Part shown: positions 51,170 to 60,048 of the stretch, piece by piece
Position numbering within the stretch: the stretch's first letter is position 1
Layout: each line of letters begins with the position of its first letter
Assembly: GCA_009991595.1 (NCBI GenBank)
Contig: JAACVK010000021.1
Span: forward strand, 100,048-164,047
Direction: 5' to 3'
Length of the DNA stretch: 64,000 nt
DNA from: a bacterium
Lineage (GTDB): Bacteria; Bdellovibrionota; UBA2428
Notes under the pieces: generated by a model
What the model saw: the letters and a program-made list of their open reading frames with translations, nothing else
What the model was told of the DNA's origin: nothing
The model's database searches: none
Program-made: the position numbers and the translations under genes

Positions 51170-52528
51170 GTGGTGAAACGAACTCAGCTAGCTCTATTTA
51201 TTTTGATTTTCATCACAACTGCATGCTCGACAACACCGTCAAAAAATCAACAATCTCGAGATCCAAAGTCTTTCAGCTTTAAGCAACTCTGTGAGACTTT
51301 TCTTTTAGGAAGCACAAACAGAAACGCTGGAGAGCCCTTTGACTCGAAAGCCCCCATCGGCAAGGTTCAGGTGGGCGTTGATCCACAAAGTTTGATTCCC
51401 AACAAAGATTTAAACTCTCTTGATTCAGAACGATTAAGAAACGTGGAGGAGCACGCTAGAGACATTCCCATCGAGGTCAATCATCTTGGCTTTGTCATTC
51501 AAGGCCATCATCGCTTAAAGAATGCCCTGAAAAACAATCGTAGCATCGACGTTAAGATAGTTTCTCTAGAACCTCTGCTTGAAGCTCCCTATGTCGTTAA
51601 AGAGCCTTTAGTCATCAAAAAGTCTCAAATGCTGAGCGCTTATGAACTGAGTTTTTTGAGGCAAGAATTCGCAAGAAAACAAATTCCCTACGTCTCTGCC
51701 CTTGGAAATAGAAACCATAATTTAACCTTGTCCATTTTTAGCCAGCTACATCCCCTCACTCAAGAAAGCCTCTTAAAACTTTTAGATTATTATCGAGAAA
51801 AAAAGATAAAATCATCCGAAATCGAGGACAAGCTCCTTAAGCTCACGGGCATAACTTTTAGAAAAACTTTCCTACAAGTCTTGATTGAGAAAAGATTAAC
51901 CTCGACGCAAATACGTCTCGATCTTGAAAAGTATAGACAGATGGATTCAGAGGAGCAACTTGAGTTCGCCAAACAGGCTCGTGCTTTTATTCAGTCGGAG
52001 ATCGCTTCCAACGCTTGGAACTCCTACTACTTCACGAAACTTCCTTTAACCCCGGTTAAGGGAAGTAAGTTTAGTGTAAAAATCAAGGATCAAGTGCTTT
52101 ACGGGACAAAGAAAGGCAAGAATATATTTTTGCAAGTGCCCACCTCAATGATCAGACACGCTTCCTGGAATCCTCTTACAAATTTGACCGGTGCAGCTCA
52201 AAATTCTTTTGGCCCTCCAAGATCTTACCCAGCCGACTTGGCTTTAACAGGTGTCTTCTATCTTTTTGATGGCAATCACCGCTATGCTTTGTATGACGCA
52301 AAAAAAGAATCTGTAACACTCCGACTCGCATTCCGAAGCGACGAAGATGGAAGCGCTTATATCAAAAGCTCGGGCGTTCGACATCTTTTAGACGCAATCG
52401 GACAACGCCAACCATCTCACGATGAATTGAAGGAACTCCAAAACGGCAAGATTACGCCCGAAAGCCTTGTCCACGAAAACTTTCGACCTCTTCTCATGCC
52501 AATCACCGAACTACCTCAAGACGACTAA
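51170..52528 (+). CDS. Lipoprotein with two ParB/Srx-like motifs
   Basis: GTG start; MVKRTQLALFILIFITTAC is a lipoprotein signal (lipobox TTAC). The 452-residue protein carries IPIEVNHLGFVIQGHHRLKNALKNNRSIDVKIV near residue 100 and FYLFDGNHRYALYDAKKESVTLRLAF near 365. Both resemble the G(H/N)HR motif, followed by a helix and a beta-strand, of ParB/sulfiredoxin-like nuclease or NTPase domains. The middle (about 170-270) is helical. An extracytoplasmic ParB-like fold is unusual, and the activity is unknown. The next gene, dnaE2, has its own promoter, so this gene may be unrelated to SOS. Confidence 0.7.
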   Translation: MVKRTQLALFILIFITTACSTTPSKNQQSRDPKSFSFKQLCETFLLGSTNRNAGEPFDSKAPIGKVQVGVDPQSLIPNKDLNSLDSERLRNVEEHARDIPIEVNHLGFVIQGHHRLKNALKNNRSIDVKIVSLEPLLEAPYVVKEPLVIKKSQMLSAYELSFLRQEFARKQIPYVSALGNRNHNLTLSIFSQLHPLTQESLLKLLDYYREKKIKSSEIEDKLLKLTGITFRKTFLQVLIEKRLTSTQIRLDLEKYRQMDSEEQLEFAKQARAFIQSEIASNAWNSYYFTKLPLTPVKGSKFSVKIKDQVLYGTKKGKNIFLQVPTSMIRHASWNPLTNLTGAAQNSFGPPRSYPADLALTGVFYLFDGNHRYALYDAKKESVTLRLAFRSDEDGSAYIKSSGVRHLLDAIGQRQPSHDELKELQNGKITPESLVHENFRPLLMPITELPQDD

Positions 52529-52537
52529 CTATTATAC

Positions 52538-52566
52538 TTTCAATTAACTTTCAATATTGCTAGTCT
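52538..52566 (+). promoter_or_regulatory. dnaE2 promoter with direct-repeat SOS-type operator
   Basis: TTTCAA (52538) and TTTCAA (52549) are followed by an extended -10, TG-C-TAGTCT, again exactly 17 bp from the first half. Transcription would begin near 52573. This rules out the track's TTG start at 52557. Confidence 0.7.
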
Positions 52567-52580
52567 GGAAAAACAAAGCA

Positions 52581-55500
52581 ATGAAGCATATGTATTCAGA
52601 ATTAAAGGCAAAAAGCTACTATTCCTTTCTTCAAGCCGCTTCCAGCCCAGAAGAGCTTATGGATGTAGCCGCCGAGCGTGGACTCTCTGCCCTCGGCCTT
52701 TGCGATGTGAACGGAGTCTATGGAATCCCCAAAGCTTATTGGAGGCGCAAGCACCATCATTCAAAACTTAAGCTACTGGTGGGTGCTGAACTAAGTATTG
52801 AAAAACTTCCCCCCATAACTCTGATTGCTCAGAACAAAAGCGGTTACAGTCTTTTATGTAAAATCATCACACAAGCCTTCCAAGACAAAGAGAAAGGACA
52901 AGCTAGCCTAAGCCTTGAGCAACTAACATCGATCACGCAAGAGAAATCCAACGAAGACCTCTTTTGTCTGAGCCTAGCTCATCCACAACTAAAAGGACTA
53001 AAGACACTTTTTAAAGAAAAGCTTTTTCTTAGCTTAAGCCGCCATCTCAACGGTCACGACAAAGAGAATACAAGACTGACACTTCAGAGCTCTGAAGAGC
53101 ATTGTATTCCTATCGTCGCCACCAACGACGTGCTTTTTGCCAAGAGTGAAAAGAAACAACTTCATGATGTGCTCACGGCGATTCATCACAAAAAAGGACT
53201 CAATGATTTGGGCTTTAGACTCGGACCTAATGCGGAACGCTTCATTAAAAGTCCTTCACAAATGAGAGAACTCTTTCACGACCTACCCGAGGCCATAAAC
53301 AACACACTTCTCATTTCTGAAAGTTGCGATTTTTGTCCGAGTCAATTGCGTTATCAATATCCAGACGAGTGGTTACCCAAAGGTATTTCAGCTCAAGAGT
53401 TCTTAGAACAACTGACTTGGAAGGGAGCAAAACGTCGCTACAAGGAAAACATTCCATTAAAAGTGAAAACTCAACTCATACATGAATTACACTTAATCAA
53501 CGAGCTAAGTTTTGCGGATTACTTTCTCACAATTTACGACATCGTTGATTATGCTCAAAAAAAAGACATTCTGTGCCAAGGTCGAGGATCGGCAGCCAAC
53601 TCGGCTATTTGTTTTTGTCTTGGGATCACCGCAATTGACCCTGTCGCGATGAATCTTCTTTTTGAAAGATTTATTTCTGCCGAACGCGGAGAACCTCCCG
53701 ACATCGACGTGGATTTTGAACACGAAAGGCGAGAAGAAGTCATTCAACACATTTACGAAAAGTATGGGCGAAACAAAGCGGCCATGGTTTGCACCATGAT
53801 TACCTATAGAAAAAGGTCCGCCCTGCGTGATGTGGCCAAGGCTTTCCACATACCAATCGGCACACTTTCTGCTCGAAAAGTAGAAAAGCAAATGACAGAG
53901 CTCTGCAAAGAATCCCCCATCCCTGACTCTCAGTCCAAAGTCGCACAACTTTGTGAAGAAATTTCGGACTTACCTCGCCATCCAGGCGTTCATAGCGGAG
54001 GATTCATTCTCTCCTCTAAAGACTTAAGTGAGATTGTCCCCATCGAGCCTGCACGTATGCCAGGACGCACAGTGATTCAGTGGGATAAATACGATCTGGA
54101 CTATCTCGGGCTCTTAAAAGTCGACATTCTAAGCCTTGGCATGCTCAGCGCTCTAAAGAAGTCTCTAAAAATGACCGGAAAAGAACTTTACGAAATCCCT
54201 CATGATGACACAAAAACTTATGAAATGATTCAACAGGCAGACACGGTCGGCACCTTTCAAATTGAATCACGCGCACAAATGTCTATGCTCGGACGATTGA
54301 AACCTAAAAATTTCTACGATCTTGTTGTAGAGGTAGCCATTGTGCGACCTGGCCCCATAGTCGGGCAAATGGTTCACCCTTACTTAAAACGACGACAAGG
54401 TTTAGAGAAAGTTGAATACCACCACCCTCAGCTAAAGAAAATACTAGAAAAGACTCTAGGCGTTCCCCTTTTTCAAGAACAAGTCATGAAAATTGCCATA
54501 GAGGTCGCCGGTTTTACTGCAGGAGAAGCCAATGAACTTAGGCAGAGTATTGCGGCATGGAGATCCGAAGGTTCTATCAACAAAATGGCTCAGCGGCTTT
54601 TCTATGGTTTACGAAAGCAAGGAATCCCCGAGGAATTTTGCCATCGCATCTACAAACAAATCTATGGGTTTTCAAAATACGGATTCCCTGAAAGTCATGC
54701 CGCAAGCTTTGCCCTACTAGCCTATGCCTCTTGCTACTTAAAATGCCACCACCCGAGTGAATTCACCTGCTCTCTACTGAACTCACAACCGATGGGTTTT
54801 TACGCCACCCACACCCTTGTCGACGACGCAAAGAGACACGGCGTTAAAGTGCTAGCTGTTCATCCCAATTTTTCAAACTGGGATTCTCACATTACAGGAA
54901 GCGCAATTCAGCTAGGCTGGCGCATCGTAAAAGGGCTTGGCAAAAAAGACGGAGAGCTAATCGCACAGGCCAAACCTTATGCTGATTTAAAAGACTTTGT
55001 TACAAGAACTTCTCTTCGGAAAGACTTGCTATATCGCTTAGCTCTTGCCGGCTGCTTTGACTGCTGGAAGCTGGATCGACGCCACACACTATGGAGTCTT
55101 TTAAAAGATTTACCAGAGACTCAAGTTCCATTCTTTCAATTTGCAAACTCCAACAAAGGCAAACAGGTCGATCTGTTTCAGGACTTTGATGAGGTCGAGA
55201 AAACCGCGCTCGATTTTGAGGCCTATCGCCTCACTACTCGTGGGCACCCAATGGAATTCTTGAGAAAACGCTACAAAACCAAGGCTCTTAATTCACGACA
55301 AGCAAAGTTAAAGAAACATGGCACGTGGATTCGTGCGGCCGGCCTCAACCTGGTGTTGCAAAAACCTCCCACAGCTAAGGGTGTTGCCTTTAGCACACTA
55401 GAAGATGAGCATGGCTTTTTGGACCTAGTCATCCACCCCCAAGTGTATGAAGACTACAAAGAAGCCTATTATCATGAAGCTTTTTTAATCATTGAAGGTC

Positions 55501-55607
55501 GGCTTCAAAGAGATAGAAACACTTGTAATGTGCTTGTAAAAAAAATCATTCCTCTTTTAAAAGACAAAAAAGAACTTCCTCTAGAACCTAATCGCTTTTT
55601 CCATTAA
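52581..55607 (+). CDS. dnaE2: Error-prone DNA polymerase DnaE2 (ImuC)
   Basis: The 1008-residue C-family polymerase alpha subunit has an N-terminal PHP domain whose first metal motif is altered (MYSELKAKSYYSFLQAASSPEEL). The palm has the catalytic PDIDVDF and VDILSLGML, and GRGSAANS and LPRHPGVHSGG are also present. QVDLF near residue 861 is a clamp-binding motif, and an OB domain is near the end. It is shorter than replicative DnaE1, as DnaE2 is. DnaE2 with ImuA and ImuB performs SOS mutagenic lesion bypass. The start is set by the upstream promoter; an ATG at 52590 is also possible. The class V aminotransferase gene follows by 10 bases. Confidence 0.93.
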   Translation: MKHMYSELKAKSYYSFLQAASSPEELMDVAAERGLSALGLCDVNGVYGIPKAYWRRKHHHSKLKLLVGAELSIEKLPPITLIAQNKSGYSLLCKIITQAFQDKEKGQASLSLEQLTSITQEKSNEDLFCLSLAHPQLKGLKTLFKEKLFLSLSRHLNGHDKENTRLTLQSSEEHCIPIVATNDVLFAKSEKKQLHDVLTAIHHKKGLNDLGFRLGPNAERFIKSPSQMRELFHDLPEAINNTLLISESCDFCPSQLRYQYPDEWLPKGISAQEFLEQLTWKGAKRRYKENIPLKVKTQLIHELHLINELSFADYFLTIYDIVDYAQKKDILCQGRGSAANSAICFCLGITAIDPVAMNLLFERFISAERGEPPDIDVDFEHERREEVIQHIYEKYGRNKAAMVCTMITYRKRSALRDVAKAFHIPIGTLSARKVEKQMTELCKESPIPDSQSKVAQLCEEISDLPRHPGVHSGGFILSSKDLSEIVPIEPARMPGRTVIQWDKYDLDYLGLLKVDILSLGMLSALKKSLKMTGKELYEIPHDDTKTYEMIQQADTVGTFQIESRAQMSMLGRLKPKNFYDLVVEVAIVRPGPIVGQMVHPYLKRRQGLEKVEYHHPQLKKILEKTLGVPLFQEQVMKIAIEVAGFTAGEANELRQSIAAWRSEGSINKMAQRLFYGLRKQGIPEEFCHRIYKQIYGFSKYGFPESHAASFALLAYASCYLKCHHPSEFTCSLLNSQPMGFYATHTLVDDAKRHGVKVLAVHPNFSNWDSHITGSAIQLGWRIVKGLGKKDGELIAQAKPYADLKDFVTRTSLRKDLLYRLALAGCFDCWKLDRRHTLWSLLKDLPETQVPFFQFANSNKGKQVDLFQDFDEVEKTALDFEAYRLTTRGHPMEFLRKRYKTKALNSRQAKLKKHGTWIRAAGLNLVLQKPPTAKGVAFSTLEDEHGFLDLVIHPQVYEDYKEAYYHEAFLIIEGRLQRDRNTCNVLVKKIIPLLKDKKELPLEPNRFFH

Positions 55608-55617
55608 GTCTAGAGTC

Positions 55618-56733
55618 ATGAGTTTTTCGAAATGCTTTCAAAGAAGCCCTCATCACACTCCACTTAACAACGCGGGCCTCTCTCACATGACAACCCATGC
55701 TCACGATGCCCTAGTTGAGATTTCAAAAGCGGCTACCTTTCAAGCTTTTTCCAATTTGGAAAGTCTCATCACACAATATCAAACAGACAGAACAACTTTC
55801 GAAAAACTCGTTGGCTGCGACGAGAACTGCCTGGCCTTCACGCAAACTTGTGCAGTCTCTATTTCGCAAGCGGCCTTAGGGTTGGAACTTAAGGCAGGTG
55901 ATGAAATTCTAAACTTTGCTGGCGAATACCCCTCCAACACCTACCCCTGGATTGAAGCTGCCAGACGAAGTGGTGCAAGTTATAAGCAAGTCGAAGCAGA
56001 AGAAGGGTTTCGCTTCACTGAAGAAGCGATAATTAATAAAATTGACTCAAAAACAAAAGTTGTTGCAGTCTCTTGGGTTCAATTTCAAAATGGCTGGCTC
56101 ATCGACCTGAAAAAAATTTCCGAGGCCGCACACAATGTTGGCGCACTCTTAGTAGTCGATGTAATACAAGGATTGGGAATAATCCCCTTCAACATGAAAG
56201 AGCTGGGTGTTGACGTTGTCTGTGGAGGCACGCACAAATGGCTCTGTGGCCCCCTAGGACTTGGTTTTCTAGCCGTTAGCAAAGACTTGATCCAGCAGCT
56301 TAAACCCTTGTGCGTAGGCTCCAACACCTTCACAGATTATGAAGAGCTTGCAACAGATCTCAAACGAAAACCCTACACAGACTATCGTCGCTTTGAACCT
56401 GGCTCGCCCTTTTTTATAATGGCCAGAACCGCAGCTGCTTCGATTGAGCAAATCCTAAAGGCAGGCGTTGAAAACATTAACCATGAAACAAGAGTTTTAC
56501 GCAATCTGATTACCACTACAGCCGAAACACGAGGCTTCAAAACTCTCTCACAACAAGAAGGAAAGTTTCTAAGCCCAACCGTTACAGTGCTTCCCAACAA
56601 CCTAGAGAAGAGCATTCAACAGCTTCGAGAAAAAAATATTCTCTTTGCCCATCGCCTTGGCGGAATTCGACTATCTCCACACGTCTACAACAACAAAGAC
56701 GACATTGATCGAGCGATGAATTGCCTTTGCTAA
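55618..56733 (+). CDS. Class V aminotransferase (cysteine desulfurase/epimerase-like)
   Basis: A PLP enzyme of 371 residues. Family features are LNNAGLSHM near the N-terminus, the cofactor-contacting TQTCAVSISQAALGL, VVAVSWVQFQNGWLIDL, VVDVIQGLGIIPF (PLP Asp) and CGGTHKWLCGPLGLGFL (PLP Lys). It resembles isopenicillin-N-epimerase-like and selenocysteine-lyase-like members, whose substrates vary. The catalytic Cys of IscS-type desulfurases cannot be placed with confidence. It follows dnaE2 by 10 bases and is probably co-transcribed. It overlaps the convergent polyferredoxin gene by 4 bases. Confidence 0.82.
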   Translation: MSFSKCFQRSPHHTPLNNAGLSHMTTHAHDALVEISKAATFQAFSNLESLITQYQTDRTTFEKLVGCDENCLAFTQTCAVSISQAALGLELKAGDEILNFAGEYPSNTYPWIEAARRSGASYKQVEAEEGFRFTEEAIINKIDSKTKVVAVSWVQFQNGWLIDLKKISEAAHNVGALLVVDVIQGLGIIPFNMKELGVDVVCGGTHKWLCGPLGLGFLAVSKDLIQQLKPLCVGSNTFTDYEELATDLKRKPYTDYRRFEPGSPFFIMARTAAASIEQILKAGVENINHETRVLRNLITTTAETRGFKTLSQQEGKFLSPTVTVLPNNLEKSIQQLREKNILFAHRLGGIRLSPHVYNNKDDIDRAMNCLC

Positions 56734-57824
56734 GCTTGTTTTAGTTTTCCAAAATCGAGGGCACCCACAGGGCAGATGTCTACGCATCCACCACAACCAA
56801 TGCAAGGAGTCTCCATAAGACCAAAACTACCCATGATAGGTTTACGATCTTTGTGAGCAAAGCTAGCAACATCAATCCCCATCGGGCAGACCTGTGAACA
56901 TAAATCTAGACCTTTGCATTTATCGTTGGCCACAACTTGAAACTTAGAACCGAAATAACGTCCCTGCAATTCCATCATCTTTGCCAATGGACAGCCATAG
57001 CGACACCACACACGGGTGCCCAAGAACGGATAGGCTCCCACACCAATAAGCGCACCAAAGATTAAATCAACCGCTAAGTCTTGAAACAACTTTCCTGCTT
57101 CTAGCAGGCCTTGGGCTGTGAAAATCTTTAAAAAATCAAAAAATATAACCAAACCATAAGCTAAGCCAAAGAATAGAAAAACTGTCTGAAGATGCTCCAA
57201 CCTCTTAGCGGTAGCACCCGTAGGCGTCTTGTGTTTAACCCAGTTCGAACCCCATTTGGTGACACCAATAACTTCGGCCAAGTTTCCGCAGGCGCAAAAC
57301 CATGAACAATATCTTTTTCCAAAAAACCAAACCGAAGCCGGCACCAAAACAAAGACATAGCCCATCCCACTCCAAGACTTGAAAGCTCGTGAAACATAAA
57401 CGTAGGCGTCACGACTTGCTGGTGCAATTGAATCAGCAAAAAGGGCCTTCCCCTGAAAAAAGGGAACGACGTAAAAAGGAAGTAAATACAAAAGAACTAA
57501 TTGAACTAAAAATATACTTAGAAACTTACGATACTGATATTTAGAAATACCTTGTCCCTTAGACTTCTTATAAGGCGATTTTTTTCTCCAAAGAACAAGA
57601 CCCGCAACAAAACAAACAACTCCAGAATAAAGAGTTCCATACCAAAAAGCAGGACTTTTTCCCAAAAGGTAAAAAACAGAAATGTCGTCGACTAAACCCG
57701 CATAAACAAACACCTCGGGGTATTTATAAACTGCATACATCAAAAAAACAGCTGGCAAGAAAAAAACCAAAAAGACTTTCTCAGCGACACTCCGTTTATA
57801 TTCGTTGCGAGCATAGCTCATCAA
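56730..57824 (-). CDS. Membrane-bound polyferredoxin (NapH/CcoG-like)
   Basis: About six membrane segments in 364 residues, with CSWFCACG near residue 172 and WCRYGCPLAKM near 275 as the membrane-side cysteine motifs. Two 4Fe-4S sites follow: CKGLDLCSQVCPMGIDV and CIGCGGCVDICPVGAL near the C-terminus. This is the layout of NapH/MauN/RdxA-type quinol-linked electron carriers, which move electrons across or at the inner membrane. No nap, nos or cco genes are adjacent, so the partner is unknown. It is the last gene of a same-strand set with the two membrane or barrel genes upstream (23-base gap). Confidence 0.82.
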   Translation of the reverse strand: MMSYARNEYKRSVAEKVFLVFFLPAVFLMYAVYKYPEVFVYAGLVDDISVFYLLGKSPAFWYGTLYSGVVCFVAGLVLWRKKSPYKKSKGQGISKYQYRKFLSIFLVQLVLLYLLPFYVVPFFQGKALFADSIAPASRDAYVYVSRAFKSWSGMGYVFVLVPASVWFFGKRYCSWFCACGNLAEVIGVTKWGSNWVKHKTPTGATAKRLEHLQTVFLFFGLAYGLVIFFDFLKIFTAQGLLEAGKLFQDLAVDLIFGALIGVGAYPFLGTRVWCRYGCPLAKMMELQGRYFGSKFQVVANDKCKGLDLCSQVCPMGIDVASFAHKDRKPIMGSFGLMETPCIGCGGCVDICPVGALDFGKLKQA

Positions 57825-57847
57825 AAACCCATCCTTAAACCAATAGC

Positions 57848-58684
57848 CTAGAAACGAATGCTGATGCCCGCCGAGCCTAAAACATAGACCGTTGTTCGTA
57901 TAAAGGTTTCACCTTCAATAAAAACTCCAAAATGATCGGTGGGATAAGCGCGGGCCGCAAGCCCCAACACTAGAGAATTGGAATAGCTAAACTTCGAGGT
58001 CGGATCGTTCATAACAGCCCAACCAATTCTAGGACCAATCATGAAGTCTCTAAACTCACCCATTCGGTAGAGCCACTGCATAAAGACACTTCCATGAAAA
58101 AAAGCTTCCTCGTCACCCAACACTAAATAAGAACCCGAAATTCCAAGCTCTGTTTGATCATAGCGAAAATCAACCAATCCATCTGGGAACCAATTCCAGA
58201 GGAGAGCCCCTACAGCTCGACCCAACATGGGGCGTCCACCATAGCCAAATCCACCTTGTAGCGAAAGCCCTGAAGTCAAAGCATGACGTGCTTTCACATT
58301 GTATAGAAACTGTTCCTCGTTTTCTACAACCCCGGTATGCTCCTCAAGATTAAAATACGGAGTCCAAAGTTCAACACCTGTTGCTAGAATAACTTTTGCC
58401 CATTCTTGATTAAGTGATAAACCTTCAAAATAAACAATTTCACCTTTTTCGAGCATTTTATCTGAGCTGCCATATCTTTTCCCAGGCCCCAGAAACAAAG
58501 GTGTTTTGCGACGGCCTTTCATAAAGTGAGGGGTTAACAAAAGCTCATTTCGTTTTGCGTTTGGTGAAATCGATGAAAAACGAGAATGTTGAGCCAAACT
58601 ACCAAATGAAAAAAAGACTAGGAAGAAACAGAAGATGACTGCCCTGAATCTTGTTGCAGTTGTGATAATTGAGAATACGCCCAT
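57848..58684 (-). CDS. SH3-like plus outer-membrane barrel protein
   Basis: The ATG at 58684 (MGVFSIITTATRFRAVIFCFFLVFFSFGSLAQ) gives a signal peptide. The 278-residue protein has an SH3-like domain (about residues 55-115, PLFLGPGKRYGSSDKMLEKGEIVYFEG...EWAKVILATGVELWTPYF) and then a barrel-like region ending in GSAGISIRF. No later in-frame start would keep the signal peptide, so the gene must overlap the upstream membrane-protein gene by 67 bases in another frame, an unusually long overlap. Function is unknown; the domain order suggests an envelope structural protein. Confidence 0.62.
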   Translation of the reverse strand: MGVFSIITTATRFRAVIFCFFLVFFSFGSLAQHSRFSSISPNAKRNELLLTPHFMKGRRKTPLFLGPGKRYGSSDKMLEKGEIVYFEGLSLNQEWAKVILATGVELWTPYFNLEEHTGVVENEEQFLYNVKARHALTSGLSLQGGFGYGGRPMLGRAVGALLWNWFPDGLVDFRYDQTELGISGSYLVLGDEEAFFHGSVFMQWLYRMGEFRDFMIGPRIGWAVMNDPTSKFSYSNSLVLGLAARAYPTDHFGVFIEGETFIRTTVYVLGSAGISIRF

Positions 58685-60048
58685 AGCACTAAGATTAATA
58701 ATAACCATGTTATGGCAATATTAACACCCACACTTGTCAGAAAGACGCCAAATACCCAGGTTATTACGAACACCGCCATAAAGCTTCGAATGGGCAGCAA
58801 ATGCAAAAAAGAAGGCGAGAAAGTCTTAAACGGACTCATAAACCAACCCAAAAGAACTGCATCGAAGAAAAAACCACACAAAGACGCTGCAAACCAATGC
58901 CCTTTAGTCGGCGGTAAAATCAAGGCCAGAGCCAGACACCCTAACCACATTGAGAAAACCCGAGACCCGAGCATGAAGCCCAGCAATAAACCCACAAGAA
59001 ACACTTTCAGCTTCATTAGGCTATCGCCCACGCTTACCAGAAGCACTGAACTCAACCAGCTCCAACCTTTACAAATCAAAAACACAATAGGTGCGGCCAA
59101 GCCAAGGTTGAATTTAGTCAAAAACTCTGTTCGAGAGGCCTCTTTTGCTCTTTGAAAGTATTTGCGATCCATCAAATAAAGAAGAAGTATCGAGAAACTA
59201 AAAAATCGATAACAAAAAGACCCTAAATAAATTTTCCACCAAGAAGCATCGTCAGACCAAACCGCAAACTGAGAGCTTCCCCAAATCATAATCGGTTCTA
59301 AGAGAAAACTTAAAACTAGAAACTGATGAAGTCGAAGCCTCTTCACCGGTTTACGAATTGCCAGAAGGACCAGTGCCGTAACAACGATCCATAAAAAAGA
59401 TGATATTTCTGGAAGCCTATACATGTCCTGTATAAACCATTCTCCACTTATGCTGCGTCGATAGGCCTCCTGAAAGAGATCACTTATAAAGTTATAAAGA
59501 TAGGATGGCACTTCCAGTAAATTCCATTTAGACGCCCAAACCAACGATGTGCCTAAACCAAAAATTACGCTGAACGCCGCCCCCGCTCCAGCCAGTAAAA
59601 AGAAAAGTGTAACCCAGGGGCCTAGTAAAATTCCGTTGTTAGTAAGGCGGCTATCTCCAGTCCACGCTTCCCACACACCCGATTGAGGGTCCCAAAGCTC
59701 AATTCGAGCTCTGAGTTTGCTGTCCTGCGCAAAGAAAGCCCTGATTTTGTAGCCCTTCCCCGTGTTCTTGAGAATAAAGTCTCTTTGAAGCTGTGCCTCA
59801 AAATAATCCTCATCCACCGAAAGCCGCTTAATTCTCTCAAAACTAATTTCACTGCCCTTGGCGACCTTGGAACCAGTCTTTGACCAGCGCCAACCTTGAT
59901 AAAGCTCTAAAACAGCCTGCTGCTTTACTATTTCTGTATCTAAGCCAAGACGTAATATAAAGGGCAGGAATGCCACTGCAGCCAAAAGAAACCATGCCCA
60001 AAGTCTCTTTTGTCTAGCGGGAGTAGTCTGTGCTAAAAGCTGATTCAT
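58618..60048 (-). CDS. Polytopic membrane protein of unknown function
   Basis: The 476-residue protein has an N-terminal membrane helix (LWAWFLLAAVAFLPFILRLG), a periplasmic domain of about 90 residues (DTEIVKQQAV...NNGILLG), then about ten hydrophobic segments. The pattern suggests an exosortase-like or polysaccharide-related membrane protein, but no family motif is certain. Its start codon overlaps that of the divergent thiolase gene (CATG, 60046-60049). Its 3' end overlaps the next gene. Confidence 0.6.
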   Translation of the reverse strand: MNQLLAQTTPARQKRLWAWFLLAAVAFLPFILRLGLDTEIVKQQAVLELYQGWRWSKTGSKVAKGSEISFERIKRLSVDEDYFEAQLQRDFILKNTGKGYKIRAFFAQDSKLRARIELWDPQSGVWEAWTGDSRLTNNGILLGPWVTLFFLLAGAGAAFSVIFGLGTSLVWASKWNLLEVPSYLYNFISDLFQEAYRRSISGEWFIQDMYRLPEISSFLWIVVTALVLLAIRKPVKRLRLHQFLVLSFLLEPIMIWGSSQFAVWSDDASWWKIYLGSFCYRFFSFSILLLYLMDRKYFQRAKEASRTEFLTKFNLGLAAPIVFLICKGWSWLSSVLLVSVGDSLMKLKVFLVGLLLGFMLGSRVFSMWLGCLALALILPPTKGHWFAASLCGFFFDAVLLGWFMSPFKTFSPSFLHLLPIRSFMAVFVITWVFGVFLTSVGVNIAITWLLLILVLWAYSQLSQLQQDSGQSSSVSS

